NCBI GenBank assembly: GCA_963754265.1
Contig: CAVWFB010000002.1
Location: forward strand, 1 to 64,000
Source: AC-32 sp963754265
GTDB lineage: Bacteria; Actinomycetota; Thermoleophilia; Gaiellales; Gaiellaceae
Length of the DNA: 64,000 nucleotides
Direction: 5' to 3'
Part shown: positions 48,590 to 57,800 of the stretch, piece after piece
Numbering within the stretch: the stretch's first letter is position 1
Layout: each line of letters begins with the position of its first letter
Notes under the pieces: generated by a model
The model's input: only the letters and a program-made list of their open reading frames with translations
Databases searched by the model: none
Told to the model about the DNA's origin: nothing
Translations under genes and position numbers: made by a program

Positions 48590-48601
48590 CCGTTCGGCTA
48601 G
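48586..48601. promoter_or_regulatory. Palindrome CTAGCC-GTTC-GGCTAG before the glycosyltransferase at 48635
   Basis: Identical 16-mer, overlapping the stop of the preceding gene (48587-48589). Here its centre is only 31 bases from the probable -10 box (48622-48627), about position -41 from the start point. That is the place of an activator touching the -35 region. Confidence 0.55.
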
Positions 48602-48621
48602 GTCTCGCTCCGGCGCGGCGC

Positions 48622-48627
48622 TATGAA
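48622..48627 (+). promoter_or_regulatory. -10-like box (TATGAA) of the glycosyltransferase at 48635
   Basis: TATGAA, 7 bases before GTG 48635. Last position departs from TANNNT. Confidence 0.3.
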
Positions 48628-48634
48628 TGCCAGC

Positions 48635-49510
48635 GTGTCCAACGGAACGATCGGCGTCATCATCCGCACGCTCAACGAGAGCGAGCTGATCGGGCGCTGC
48701 CTCGAGACGCTCCACGGCCAGCAGGGCGGCTTCGAGCTGGACGTCCTCGTTGTCGACAGCGGCTCGACCGACTCGACGCTCGAGATCGCACGCGATCGCG
48801 GGGCACGCATCCTCGAGCTTGCTCCGACCGAGTTCGACTACTCGAGGGCGCTCAACGTCGGGATCGAGCAGCTGGGCGGCGATGTGATCGTGAGCCTGTC
48901 CGCTCACGCGATCCCGACGGACGAGCACCTCCTCCAGAGACTGACCGCACCGTTCGAGGACCCGAAGGTGGCCGGCGTCGCCGCGCGCCAGGTGCCGTGG
49001 CCGGACGCGCCGTGGCAGGAGGTGCACCGGCTGCAGGACCAGTTCACGACGACTCCCCGCGTCTACTCGGGCGCAGACGGCGACGAGATCCTGTTCAGCA
49101 ACGCCGCCTCGAGCATCCGGCGGAGCGTCTGGGCAGCCGAGCCGTTCACGCTCCCCGCCGTCGAGGATCTCGAGTGGGCTCGGCGCGTCGTGGCAGCAGG
49201 CTGGAAGATCGTCTACGAGCCGGCGGCGGTCGTCTACCACTCCCACTACGAGGACCCGCGTGCGCGGGCGCGACGCCTGATCGACATGAGCCGGGTGGCC
49301 GACGCCGCGGGGCGGTCCCGCACCAGACGGCGCACGGCCCGTGAGGCCGCCGGGCTCGTCGCACGCGATTCGAGAGCCGTCCTCGGGCTCGAGGAGCCGC
49401 TTGGGCGCAAGCTGGCCTACGTCGGCGACGTCGTGCAGGTGGCCTGGTACTACGTTCTCGACTTCTCACGCAGCGGAACCACGGCCGAGCGACGGCGGGA
49501 AGACTCCTAG
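48635..49510 (+). CDS. Glycosyltransferase family 2 (rhamnosyltransferase-like)
   Basis: About 291 residues. TIGVIIRTLNESELIGRCLE, VLVVDSGSTDSTLEIARDRG and VSLSAHAIPTDEHLLQRLT are the start, the conserved aspartate region and the variant metal site (SAHAIP where many have DxD, seen in the RfbF/WbbL-like group). ILFSNAASSIRRSVW and VEDLEWARRVVAAGWKIVYE follow. The start is taken as GTG 48635, 7 bases after TATGAA; ATG 48623 is an alternative adding four residues. It ends the polysaccharide glycosyltransferase set and converges with the giant LamG protein gene. Confidence 0.85.
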   Translation: MSNGTIGVIIRTLNESELIGRCLETLHGQQGGFELDVLVVDSGSTDSTLEIARDRGARILELAPTEFDYSRALNVGIEQLGGDVIVSLSAHAIPTDEHLLQRLTAPFEDPKVAGVAARQVPWPDAPWQEVHRLQDQFTTTPRVYSGADGDEILFSNAASSIRRSVWAAEPFTLPAVEDLEWARRVVAAGWKIVYEPAAVVYHSHYEDPRARARRLIDMSRVADAAGRSRTRRRTAREAAGLVARDSRAVLGLEEPLGRKLAYVGDVVQVAWYYVLDFSRSGTTAERRREDS

Positions 49511-49520
49511 CTCGAGGGTC

Positions 49521-52500
49521 CTACGAGTACGTCGCGGTGTACGTCGTGCTCGCGGCGTCGAACATCGCGTAGGCGATGCCCTTGATCGTCTGGACCGTGT
49601 AGGGCACAGCCGACCCGTCGCGCGTGATCCCGGTCAACGTCCCGCTCGGGCCCTGAATGGGCAGGAGCGCCTGTAGGCCGTTTGCACCCGTGCCGACGTC
49701 GATGGCGAAGTGGAGCGTGCCGGCGCTCCAGGAGAGGCTGTGGATCGTCGAGGCGTTGCGTCCGTCGGTCCAGGCGAGCAGCTGCTTGTAGGAGATCACG
49801 GGCACGCCGCGTGCCTGCGCCGACGCGACGATCGCGTCCTCGCCCACGCTCGGGCTCGGATAGTCGGTGTGCATGTTGATCCCGAAGGCGCCGTAGTAGC
49901 CGAGCGGCCCGAGCGCGTTGTCGAGCAGCGTGTTGATCGTCGCCGGCAGCGGCGGGTTCGACTCGTCGGTGATGTTGGTGTTCTCCTGGTAGGTGTCGAT
50001 CAGCGAGCCGTCGAGATCCGCGAAGCGCATCGGGAAGCCGCCGCCGTTCAGGAACCCGGGCTGCGAGCCGATCCAGGTGCCCGGGTAGTGGTAGTAGTTG
50101 CCGTCCATCCGGATCCCCCGGGCGGCTTCGATCTTCGCCTCGGAGGCCCAGTCGGGCCAGTAGACGCAGTGGGTACGACTCGTGGACGGATTGGGCAGGT
50201 TCGAGTACCTGGACTCGAACTGCCCGAGTTGCGCGTCGAATACCGCGGCTAGCTGCGTCGGCGTCAATACCGTCGTCGGGCACGACGCGACGACCGGGTG
50301 CAAGGCGACTTCGAACCCGTCAGCGGTGTAGGCGGCGGCCTGTGCCGGGGTGAGCACGCTGTTGGGGTAGATGTAGGACGTCGAGCGCACGCACTCCCAG
50401 TTCGCAACCACACACCCCGGAGCGCTCTCTTGCTTCATCCGGTCGAAGTGGAAGGCCGTTCCGCCGGGCGTGTTGCCAGGAGAGTGGTCGTCGCCGCTCA
50501 TCACGACGGCAGCCTTCTCCCCGCGCGGCAGGTACCAGAAGTGCGGCAGCGGCAGGTTGCTGCGCTCCATCTGGGTGATCAGGTTGACGAGCAGGCGCTG
50601 CTGCTCGTCTGCCTGCGGAATGGCGATCTTGCTCGTGTTGATCCAGTTGCTGTAGAACATGTCGTCGGGGCGGATACCGCTGACGCCGTCGCGCTCTTGC
50701 CCGGCCCAGGCGGGGTTCCCCTGACGCGTGTAGACCACTGAGCGGGCCAGGTCGTAGGTGAAAGCGGCGGCCTGACCGCCCCCAGAGCCGACCGAGCGCA
50801 GGGTCACGGCCGGGTTGACGGTCGCGGTCGAGGCGTTCGAGTAGAGGGTGGCGAGCGCGGTCGCACCGGCGAGGAGGTAGCGGTCTGCGCTGCCGTGGAA
50901 CTGCATGGTCTGGTCGGTGATCCCCACGCCCGGCCCGGAGCTCGTGTCCACCTTCAGGTAGGCGTTGCTCAGGGTGCCGCTAGCGGTGGCCAGCCCCAGA
51001 AGGCCGGCCAGCTTCTTGTCAGGGCTCATCGCGATCAGCTTGCCGCCGCCGTTGACCCAGTTCGTCAAGGTCGTCGTCTGGCCTGTGCTCAGGCTCACGT
51101 CGCCCAGCACCACCACGTCGAAGTTGCTCAGCACCGAGCTCGAGAGGAGCGTTGCGTCCAGCGTCGTGAAGGCGTCGAGCCCCTCGTTGCGCAGGATCTC
51201 GGTCAGGTACATCCCGAACGGATTGGTGCTCGAGCCGACCACGAGCACCGGGGGCGGCGAGGCTTCGGTGGTGAAGGAGGCCTGAGCGTCCGCTGCGATC
51301 GGGTTCCCGCCGAGGTCCTTGACTCCGCCGGCCGGCAGCACGGCCCGGTAGACGGTCCCGTAGAGAAGCGCAGCCGTCGGATCCAGCGTCGCGACATTCG
51401 CCGACGAGTCGTAGCTGATGGTCGCCGGGACGGTGTTCCCGGCCGGATCCTTGAGCAGGAACGTGTTCGCGTTGACCGTCGACGGCTGCAGGGTGCGGCT
51501 GAACGTCGCCGTCACCGTGCTACCCACGTTCACCCCGGTCTTGCCGCTCACGGGCGTGAAGGCGGTGACGGTCGGAGGCGTGAGATCCGGCTGGATGCGC
51601 GACGCCATGTCGGTCTGGATCTCGGTCGGGCTGAGCGCGCGGCTGTAGATGCGCACGTCGTCGACCAGGCCGTCGAAGAACCCTCCTGCGGTCGAGCCGT
51701 AGGCCCCGATCCGCCAGGTGTTGGAGTCGCCGACGTTGCCGGTGAAGGTCGAGCTCGCGGCCAGCGCGCCGTCGATGTAGATCCGGGCGGTCGTGCCGTC
51801 GTAGGTGGCGGCGACGTGCTGCCAGCGGCCGATCGCGGGCGTCTGCCCGGAGTCGACGTAATTGCCGAACGTTCCGCCGAGCGCCAGCCGGTAGTGGCCG
51901 CTGATGTGGTCGACCCAGATCATCGCTCCGCTCTGGCTGCTCGTCCACGAGCCGACGACTGCCGCGTCGACCTTGCTGGTCTGCTTGTAGACCCAGGCCT
52001 CGAGGCTGAAGCCGCTCTTGTAGAACGTCCCGAGCGCAGGCGGGTCGACCTCGCTGTTCGTCCCGTTGAGGGAGATCGCTCCGCCGTAGCGGCCGCCGCT
52101 CGTCCAGTCGCCGCCCAGGAGCGTCGCGGTCCTGAAGTTGCCGGAGGAGTCGACCATGGCGGTTCCCACCGGCCCGTTGTCGAAGTTGTAGGCAGCCTGC
52201 AGGCCTGCGGTGGAGACCCCGGAATTGCTCACGGTCACGGACACCGGGGCCGAGGCAGCGGTGGTCCCTACGGAGTCCCGGACGACCGCGGTCAGCGTGT
52301 GCGAGCCGTTGAGCTCGGCGCGCGTGTCCCAGTCGCGTGAGTACGGGGCGGACGTGTCCTCGGCGCCCAGGTTCTGGCCGTCGAGCTTGAACTGGACGCC
52401 GGCGACCCCCTGACCGGCCGTGGCGGTGGCGGCCACGGTCTGGATGCCGCTGACCGAGCCGCCAGACGGCGCTGTGATCGAGACCCCCGGCGGCGTGTTG

Positions 52501-54779
52501 TCGCCGGTCACCGTCGCCGACGCCTGGCTCGACGGCGGGCCAACATTGCCGGACGCGTCCTCGGCGGCCACCTTGTAGTAGTAGGTGCCGGGCGCGAGGC
52601 CGCTGTCGATGTAGCTCGTCCCCGTCGGCTGGGCGATTCGATTGGCTGTGCCGGGCGTGAAGCCTGCAGTAGTCGACCGGTAGACGTCGTAGCGAACGAC
52701 GCCGACGTTGTCGGTGGCCGCATCCCAGGCAAGGCTCGCTTGTGCGGACGCCCCGGTCGCGGTCAGGTTGGCCGGGGCAGTCGGAGGCGTCGTGTCGAGC
52801 GCGACCGTGACCGTCGCCTCGTTCGACGCGGCCCCGACGTTGCCGGCGGCGTCCTGGGCGGTGACCTTGTAGTAGTAGGTCCCGTTGGCGAGCCCCGAGT
52901 CGGTGTAGCTCGTCCCGGTCGGCTGCGCGATCCGGTTCGCGGTCGTAGGCGTGAAGCCGGCGCTCGTGCCGCGGTGGAGGTTGTACCGGACGACGCCGAC
53001 GTCGTCGGTTGCGGCGCCCCAGGCAAGGCTGGCGCTCGCCTGGTCGACGGAGGCCGTCAGCGCAGAGGGAGCCGTCGGCGGCGTCGAATCGATCCCGGCC
53101 GCGGGTGCCGGCAGGTTCATGTCCGTCTGCACCTCGGTCGCGCTCAGCGCCCTGTTGTAGATCCGCACGTTGTCGAGCAGGCCGTCGAAGAAGCCACCCG
53201 CGGGCGAGCCGTAGGCGCCGATCCGCCAGACGTTCGAGCTCCCGACCGAGCCGGTCACGCTGCGGCTGGCGACCTGGGTGCCGTCGATGTAGAAGCGGGC
53301 GGTGCTGCCGTCGTAGGTGGCGCTCAGGTACTGCCATTGCCCGGCGGTCGGTGTCTGGCCCGAGTCGAGGTAGCCGGAGAGGCCGTTGCTGCCGAGCGTG
53401 AGCTGGTAGTCGCCGCCCAGGTGGTCGACCCAGAGCATCGGCCCGCTCCCGTTCCAGCTCCCGAGCACGCCGACGTCCTTCTTCGCACCCGCCTTTTGCA
53501 CCCAGGCCTCGAGCGTGAAGCCGCTCTGGTAGAAGGTGCCGAGCGTGCCCAGGTCGACAGAGGCGTTGCTGCCGTTGAAGGAGAGCGCGCCGCCGTCGTG
53601 GCCGCCGGTCCAGGTGGCGCCGGAGATGGTGCCGTCGTGGCCGTTGCCGGAGCCGTCGTGGAGGACGGTGCCGGAGGCCTCGTCGAAGGCGTAGGCGGCG
53701 ACGAGTCCCGGAGCCGCGCCGCAGAGCGACGTCGAGGCGCCCAGCGTCGTGCGAGCGGAGACGTTGCCGACGGAGTCGAAGGCCTCGACGCCGAGCTGAT
53801 GGCTTGTCCCGCACGACAGACCCGAGAAGGTGAACGTCGTCGCGGCCGGCGAACCGACCTGTGCGCCGTCGAGGTAGACGTTGTAGCCGCTGCTCCCCGT
53901 CGAAGGCGCCCACTGCAGGGAAATCGACGTTTGCGTCCTCGCGCTGACCGTCAGCCCCGAGGGCGCCGGCGGGCCGCTCGGTGCACCCGAGCCGCCGACG
54001 GGCGAGTTCATGTCCGTCTGCACCTCGGTCGCGCTCAGCGCCCTGTTGTAGATCCGCACGTTGTCGAGCAGGCCGTCGAAGAAGCCACCCGCGGGCGAGC
54101 CGTAGGCGCCGATCCGCCAGACGTTCGAGCTCCCGACCGAGCCGGTCACGCTGCGGCTGGCGACCTGGGTGCCGTCGATGTAGAAGCGGGCGGTGCTGCC
54201 GTCGTAGGTGGCGCTCAGGTACTGCCATTGCCCGGCGGTCGGTGTCTGGCCCGAGTCGAGGTAGCCGGAGAGGCCGTTGCTGCCGAGCGTGAGCTGGTAG
54301 TCGCCGCCCAGGTGGTCGACCCAGAGCATCGGCCCGCTCCCGTTCCAGCTCCCGAGCACGCCGACGTCCTTCTTCGCACCCGCCTTTTGCACCCAGGCCT
54401 CGAGCGTGAAGCCGCTCTGGTAGAAGGTGCCGAGCGTGCCCAGGTCGACAGAGGCGTTGCTGCCGTTGAAGGAGAGCGCGCCGCCGTCGTGGCCGCCGGT
54501 CCAGGTGGCGCCGGAGATGGTGCCGTCGTGGCCGTTGCCGGAGCCGTCGTGGAGGACGGTGCCGGAGGCCTCGTCGAAGGCGTAGGCGGCGACGAGTCCC
54601 GTCGGACCGCCTACCGCAGAACCCGCCCCGGGAAGGGCCAGGATCATCACCGCTGCCGACGCGAGAGCGAGACGTATCACCCCGCTCGACACACGTCCGC
54701 GCAGGGCCGACCTCGCCGCCCCCTTCGGGCTACGCATGTTCATATGATCGCTCCGCGCGTACCGCCCCACGCCACGCAA
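49521..54779 (-). CDS. Giant secreted LamG/FN3 protein with amidotransferase-like and deacetylase-like C-terminus
   Basis: 1752 residues from TTG 54779, or 1740 from ATG 54743 behind GGAG. Signal segment (VIRLALASAAVMILALPGAG); LamG 1, FN3, LamG 2 (identical to LamG 1), two FN3, an Ig-like domain, LamG 3, a Big_5-type Ig domain (FTPVSGKTGVNVGSTVTATF), a class-I-amidotransferase-like domain (VLVVGSSTNPFGMYLTEIL, FDVVVLGDVSLSTGQTTTL) and a C-terminal NodB-like region (AVVMSGDDHSPG, FEVALHPVV). The last two are shared with the 2613-residue neighbour. Probably a cell-surface protein that binds and modifies glycan. Activity is unproven, as the deacetylase metal residues are only partly matched. 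Confidence 0.8.
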   Translation of the reverse strand: MRGVGRYARSDHMNMRSPKGAARSALRGRVSSGVIRLALASAAVMILALPGAGSAVGGPTGLVAAYAFDEASGTVLHDGSGNGHDGTISGATWTGGHDGGALSFNGSNASVDLGTLGTFYQSGFTLEAWVQKAGAKKDVGVLGSWNGSGPMLWVDHLGGDYQLTLGSNGLSGYLDSGQTPTAGQWQYLSATYDGSTARFYIDGTQVASRSVTGSVGSSNVWRIGAYGSPAGGFFDGLLDNVRIYNRALSATEVQTDMNSPVGGSGAPSGPPAPSGLTVSARTQTSISLQWAPSTGSSGYNVYLDGAQVGSPAATTFTFSGLSCGTSHQLGVEAFDSVGNVSARTTLGASTSLCGAAPGLVAAYAFDEASGTVLHDGSGNGHDGTISGATWTGGHDGGALSFNGSNASVDLGTLGTFYQSGFTLEAWVQKAGAKKDVGVLGSWNGSGPMLWVDHLGGDYQLTLGSNGLSGYLDSGQTPTAGQWQYLSATYDGSTARFYIDGTQVASRSVTGSVGSSNVWRIGAYGSPAGGFFDGLLDNVRIYNRALSATEVQTDMNLPAPAAGIDSTPPTAPSALTASVDQASASLAWGAATDDVGVVRYNLHRGTSAGFTPTTANRIAQPTGTSYTDSGLANGTYYYKVTAQDAAGNVGAASNEATVTVALDTTPPTAPANLTATGASAQASLAWDAATDNVGVVRYDVYRSTTAGFTPGTANRIAQPTGTSYIDSGLAPGTYYYKVAAEDASGNVGPPSSQASATVTGDNTPPGVSITAPSGGSVSGIQTVAATATAGQGVAGVQFKLDGQNLGAEDTSAPYSRDWDTRAELNGSHTLTAVVRDSVGTTAASAPVSVTVSNSGVSTAGLQAAYNFDNGPVGTAMVDSSGNFRTATLLGGDWTSGGRYGGAISLNGTNSEVDPPALGTFYKSGFSLEAWVYKQTSKVDAAVVGSWTSSQSGAMIWVDHISGHYRLALGGTFGNYVDSGQTPAIGRWQHVAATYDGTTARIYIDGALAASSTFTGNVGDSNTWRIGAYGSTAGGFFDGLVDDVRIYSRALSPTEIQTDMASRIQPDLTPPTVTAFTPVSGKTGVNVGSTVTATFSRTLQPSTVNANTFLLKDPAGNTVPATISYDSSANVATLDPTAALLYGTVYRAVLPAGGVKDLGGNPIAADAQASFTTEASPPPVLVVGSSTNPFGMYLTEILRNEGLDAFTTLDATLLSSSVLSNFDVVVLGDVSLSTGQTTTLTNWVNGGGKLIAMSPDKKLAGLLGLATASGTLSNAYLKVDTSSGPGVGITDQTMQFHGSADRYLLAGATALATLYSNASTATVNPAVTLRSVGSGGGQAAAFTYDLARSVVYTRQGNPAWAGQERDGVSGIRPDDMFYSNWINTSKIAIPQADEQQRLLVNLITQMERSNLPLPHFWYLPRGEKAAVVMSGDDHSPGNTPGGTAFHFDRMKQESAPGCVVANWECVRSTSYIYPNSVLTPAQAAAYTADGFEVALHPVVASCPTTVLTPTQLAAVFDAQLGQFESRYSNLPNPSTSRTHCVYWPDWASEAKIEAARGIRMDGNYYHYPGTWIGSQPGFLNGGGFPMRFADLDGSLIDTYQENTNITDESNPPLPATINTLLDNALGPLGYYGAFGINMHTDYPSPSVGEDAIVASAQARGVPVISYKQLLAWTDGRNASTIHSLSWSAGTLHFAIDVGTGANGLQALLPIQGPSGTLTGITRDGSAVPYTVQTIKGIAYAMFDAASTTYTATYS
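53115..53710. repeat. 596-bp direct repeat, copy 1 (LamG 2 coding)
   Basis: By eye identical to 54006-54601 over the whole length, offset 891 bases. It encodes one LamG domain in frame. Confidence 0.85.
54006..54601. repeat. 596-bp direct repeat, copy 2 (LamG 1 coding)
   Basis: Partner of 53115-53710. The sequence between the copies encodes an FN3 domain and is unique. Confidence 0.85.
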
Positions 54780-54785
54780 AAGTCG

Positions 54786-54791
54786 AGGCTA
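54786..54791 (-). promoter_or_regulatory. -10 box (TAGCCT) before the LamG/FN3 protein
   Basis: TAGCCT on the minus strand, 6 bases before TTG 54779. Between it and the stop of the upstream gene, GTCCGC (54800-54805) and GCGGAC (54814-54819) form a short hairpin. Confidence 0.35.
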
Positions 54792-54836
54792 GCCTGGTCG
54801 TCCGCGCAGTTTGGCGGACTGTATACGGCAGAAACG

Positions 54837-57800
54837 TTAAGAGTAGGTCGCTTGACAGGTGCCGGAGATCGTGTCGAACATCGCGTACTGGATGCCCTTG
54901 ATCGTCTGCACCGTGTAGGAACGCGGCGATCCTCCGCAGGTCAACGCGCTCAGCGTGCCCGTCGGGCCTTGCGTCGGGAGGAGCGTCTGGAGACCGTTCG
55001 CCCCGGCGCCGGCGGTGGTGACGAAGGTGAACGTCCCGGCGCTCCAGTTCAGGCCGCGAATGGTCGAGGCGTTGCGGCCGTCGGTCCAGTCGAGGAGCTG
55101 CTTGTAGGAGATCAGCGGCACCCCGCGCGCCTGCGCCGAGGCGACGATCGCCTCGTCGTCGGGCTGCGGGGCGGTGAAGTCGTTGTGGATGTTCGTGCCG
55201 AACGCGCCGTAGTAGCCGAGCGGCCCGACCGCGTTGTCGAGCAGCGCGTCCACGGTCGCGGGGTACGACTGCCCCGACTCGTCCGTCATGTTCGTGTTCG
55301 CCTCGTAGACGTCGATGATCGACCCATTGAGATCGGCGAACCGCATCGGGAAGCCGCCGCCGTTGAGGAAGCCCGGCTTCGACCCGATCCACGCAGCCGG
55401 GTAGTGGTAGTAGTTGCCGTCCATCCGGATCCCCCGGGCCGCCTCGATCTTCGCCTCTGAGGCCCAGTCGGGCCAGTAGACGCAGTGGGTGCGACTCGTC
55501 ACTTGTGCCGGCACGCTCGTGTACTTCGCCTGGAACGCGGCCAGCTGGCTGTCAAAGGCCGCAGCCAGATCGTCGGGCGAGACCAACGTCGTCGGGCATG
55601 AGCCCACCTGTGGATGCAGTGCGACCTCGAAGCCGTCGGCGAGGTAGCCCGCGGCCTGCGCGTTGGTGAGCGCGCTGGCCGTGTAGATGTACGAGGTCGA
55701 GCGCACGCAGTCCCAGTTGGCGACGACGCACCCCGGCGGGCTGAGCTGCTTGAAGCGATCGAAGTTGCTCGCCGTTCCACCCTGCGCATGATCGTCTCCG
55801 CTCAGCACGACGACCGCCTTCTCGCCGCGCGGCAGGTACCAGAAATGCGGTAGCGGCAGCTTGCTCCGCTCCATCTGCGTGACCAGGTTGACGAGCAGGC
55901 GCTGCTGCTCGTCGGCCTGCGGGATGGCGATCTTGCTCGTGTCGAGCCAGTCCGGCTGGACGTCGCCCGCCTTGGCCCCGTAGAACATGTCGTCGGGACG
56001 GATCCCGACCACGCCGTCGCGCTCTTGGCCGCCCCACGCGGGGTTGCCCTGGCGCGTGTAGACGACCGAACGGGCGAGGTCGTAGGTGAAGGCGGCCGCC
56101 TGACCGCCGCTCGAGCCCACCGAACGCAGCGTGACGGCCGGGTTGGCCGTGGCCGTGGTCGCGTTCGAGTAGAGGGTCGCGACCGCGCTCGCCCCGTTCA
56201 GGGTGTAGCGGTCGGCGCTCCCGTGGAACTGGATCGTCTGGCCCGTGATGCCGACGCCCGGGCCGCTCGTGGTGTCGACCTTCACATAGGCGTTGGAGAG
56301 CGTCGAGCCCGCGTCGCTGAGCCCGAGCAGCCCGGCAAGCTGCTTGTCCGGGTGCATCGCGATCAGCTTGCCGCCGCCGTTGACCCAGTTCGTCAGCGTC
56401 GTTACCTGGCCGGCGCTCAGAGCCGTATCGCCGAGCAGGACGACGTCGAAGTTGCTCAGCACCGAGCTCGAGAGCAGCGAGGCATCGAGCGTCGTGAAGG
56501 CGTCGACCCCCTCGTCGCGCAGGATCTCGGTCTGGTACATCCCGAATGGGTTGGCGCTCGAGCCCACCACCAGCAGGGGCGGCGGTGAGGCCTCGGTGGT
56601 GAACGACCAGCTGACGTCGGAGGCGAGTGCGTTGCCCACGTAGTCCGTGACGCCACCCGCGCCGCCCTTCACGGTCGCCGTGTAGGTCGCGCCGTACTGC
56701 AGCGCGGTCTGCGGGACGAGCGTCGCGACGTTCGTGGTCGAGTCGTAGCTCACGCCGGCGGGGACGACGTTGCCGCCCGAGTCCTTCAGCACGAAGTTCG
56801 AGCTTGTCATCGTGCTCGCCTTCAGGAACTCGCTGAAGGTCGCGGTGACCGGCGTGCCGACGTTGATGCCCGCCGAGCCTGCCGCCGGGGCCTTCGTCAC
56901 GATCGTCGGCGGCGTCGTGTCCGGCGTGACGCTCGTGAACATGTCGTTCTGGACCTCCGCGGCGCTCAAGGCCCGGTTGTAGATCCGCACCTCGTCGATC
57001 CAGCCGCTGAACCACTCACCGCCCCAGACGGCGTTGCCGCCGATCCGAAGCGCGCCGGTCGAGGTGACGATCGCTCCGGAAGCCGCCTGCTGCGAGATCT
57101 GAGTCCCGTTGAGGAAGAGCCGAAGCGTGGAGCCGTCGTAGGTCGCGGTCAGATACGACCAGGCACTCGTGACGAGTGGGCTCGGGGCGAGGAGCGTCTT
57201 GTACGACCCGCCGATGACGTCCTCGGTGTCGGGACGGCCGTTATCGGTGCTCCCGTACAGGGCGTAGCCCGTGTTACTGGTCTGCTCCTTCATGATGATC
57301 GTCTGGAAGGCCGTGTTCGCGAGCGTCGGCTTGACCCAGGCCTCGAGCGTCATCCCGCTCGTGATGTCGAGTGAGTTCGAGTCGTTCACGTTCACGCGCG
57401 CGCTGGTGCCGTTGAAGAAGAGGGCGTTGCCGAACTTGCCGGCCGTCGACCAGGTCGCGTTCGAAAGCGTGCCCGTGTTGGCGTTGCCCGACCGGTCGGC
57501 TGTCGTCGTGCCGCTGCCTTCGTCGAAACCGTAGGCCGCGACGAGACCGGTGGGTGCCGAATTGGTGACCGTCGCGCTCGCCTGGGCGCTGGGCGCGCCG
57601 ACGTTGCCGGCGGCGTCCTCGGCGGTGACCTTGTAGAAGTAGGTTCCCGCGGCGAGGCCGGTGTCGGTGTAGCTCGTCCCCGTCGGCTGGGCGATCCGGT
57701 TGGCGGTACTCGGCGTGAAGCCGGAGGTGGTCGAGCGGTGCACGTTGTAGCGGACGACGCCGATGTTGTCCGTGGCCGCGGTCCAGGACAGCGCCGCTTG

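Noticed and set aside
53115..54601. The 596-bp repeats as insertion sequences
   Set aside because: No transposase, terminal inverted repeats or target duplication. Both copies lie in frame and encode a LamG domain.
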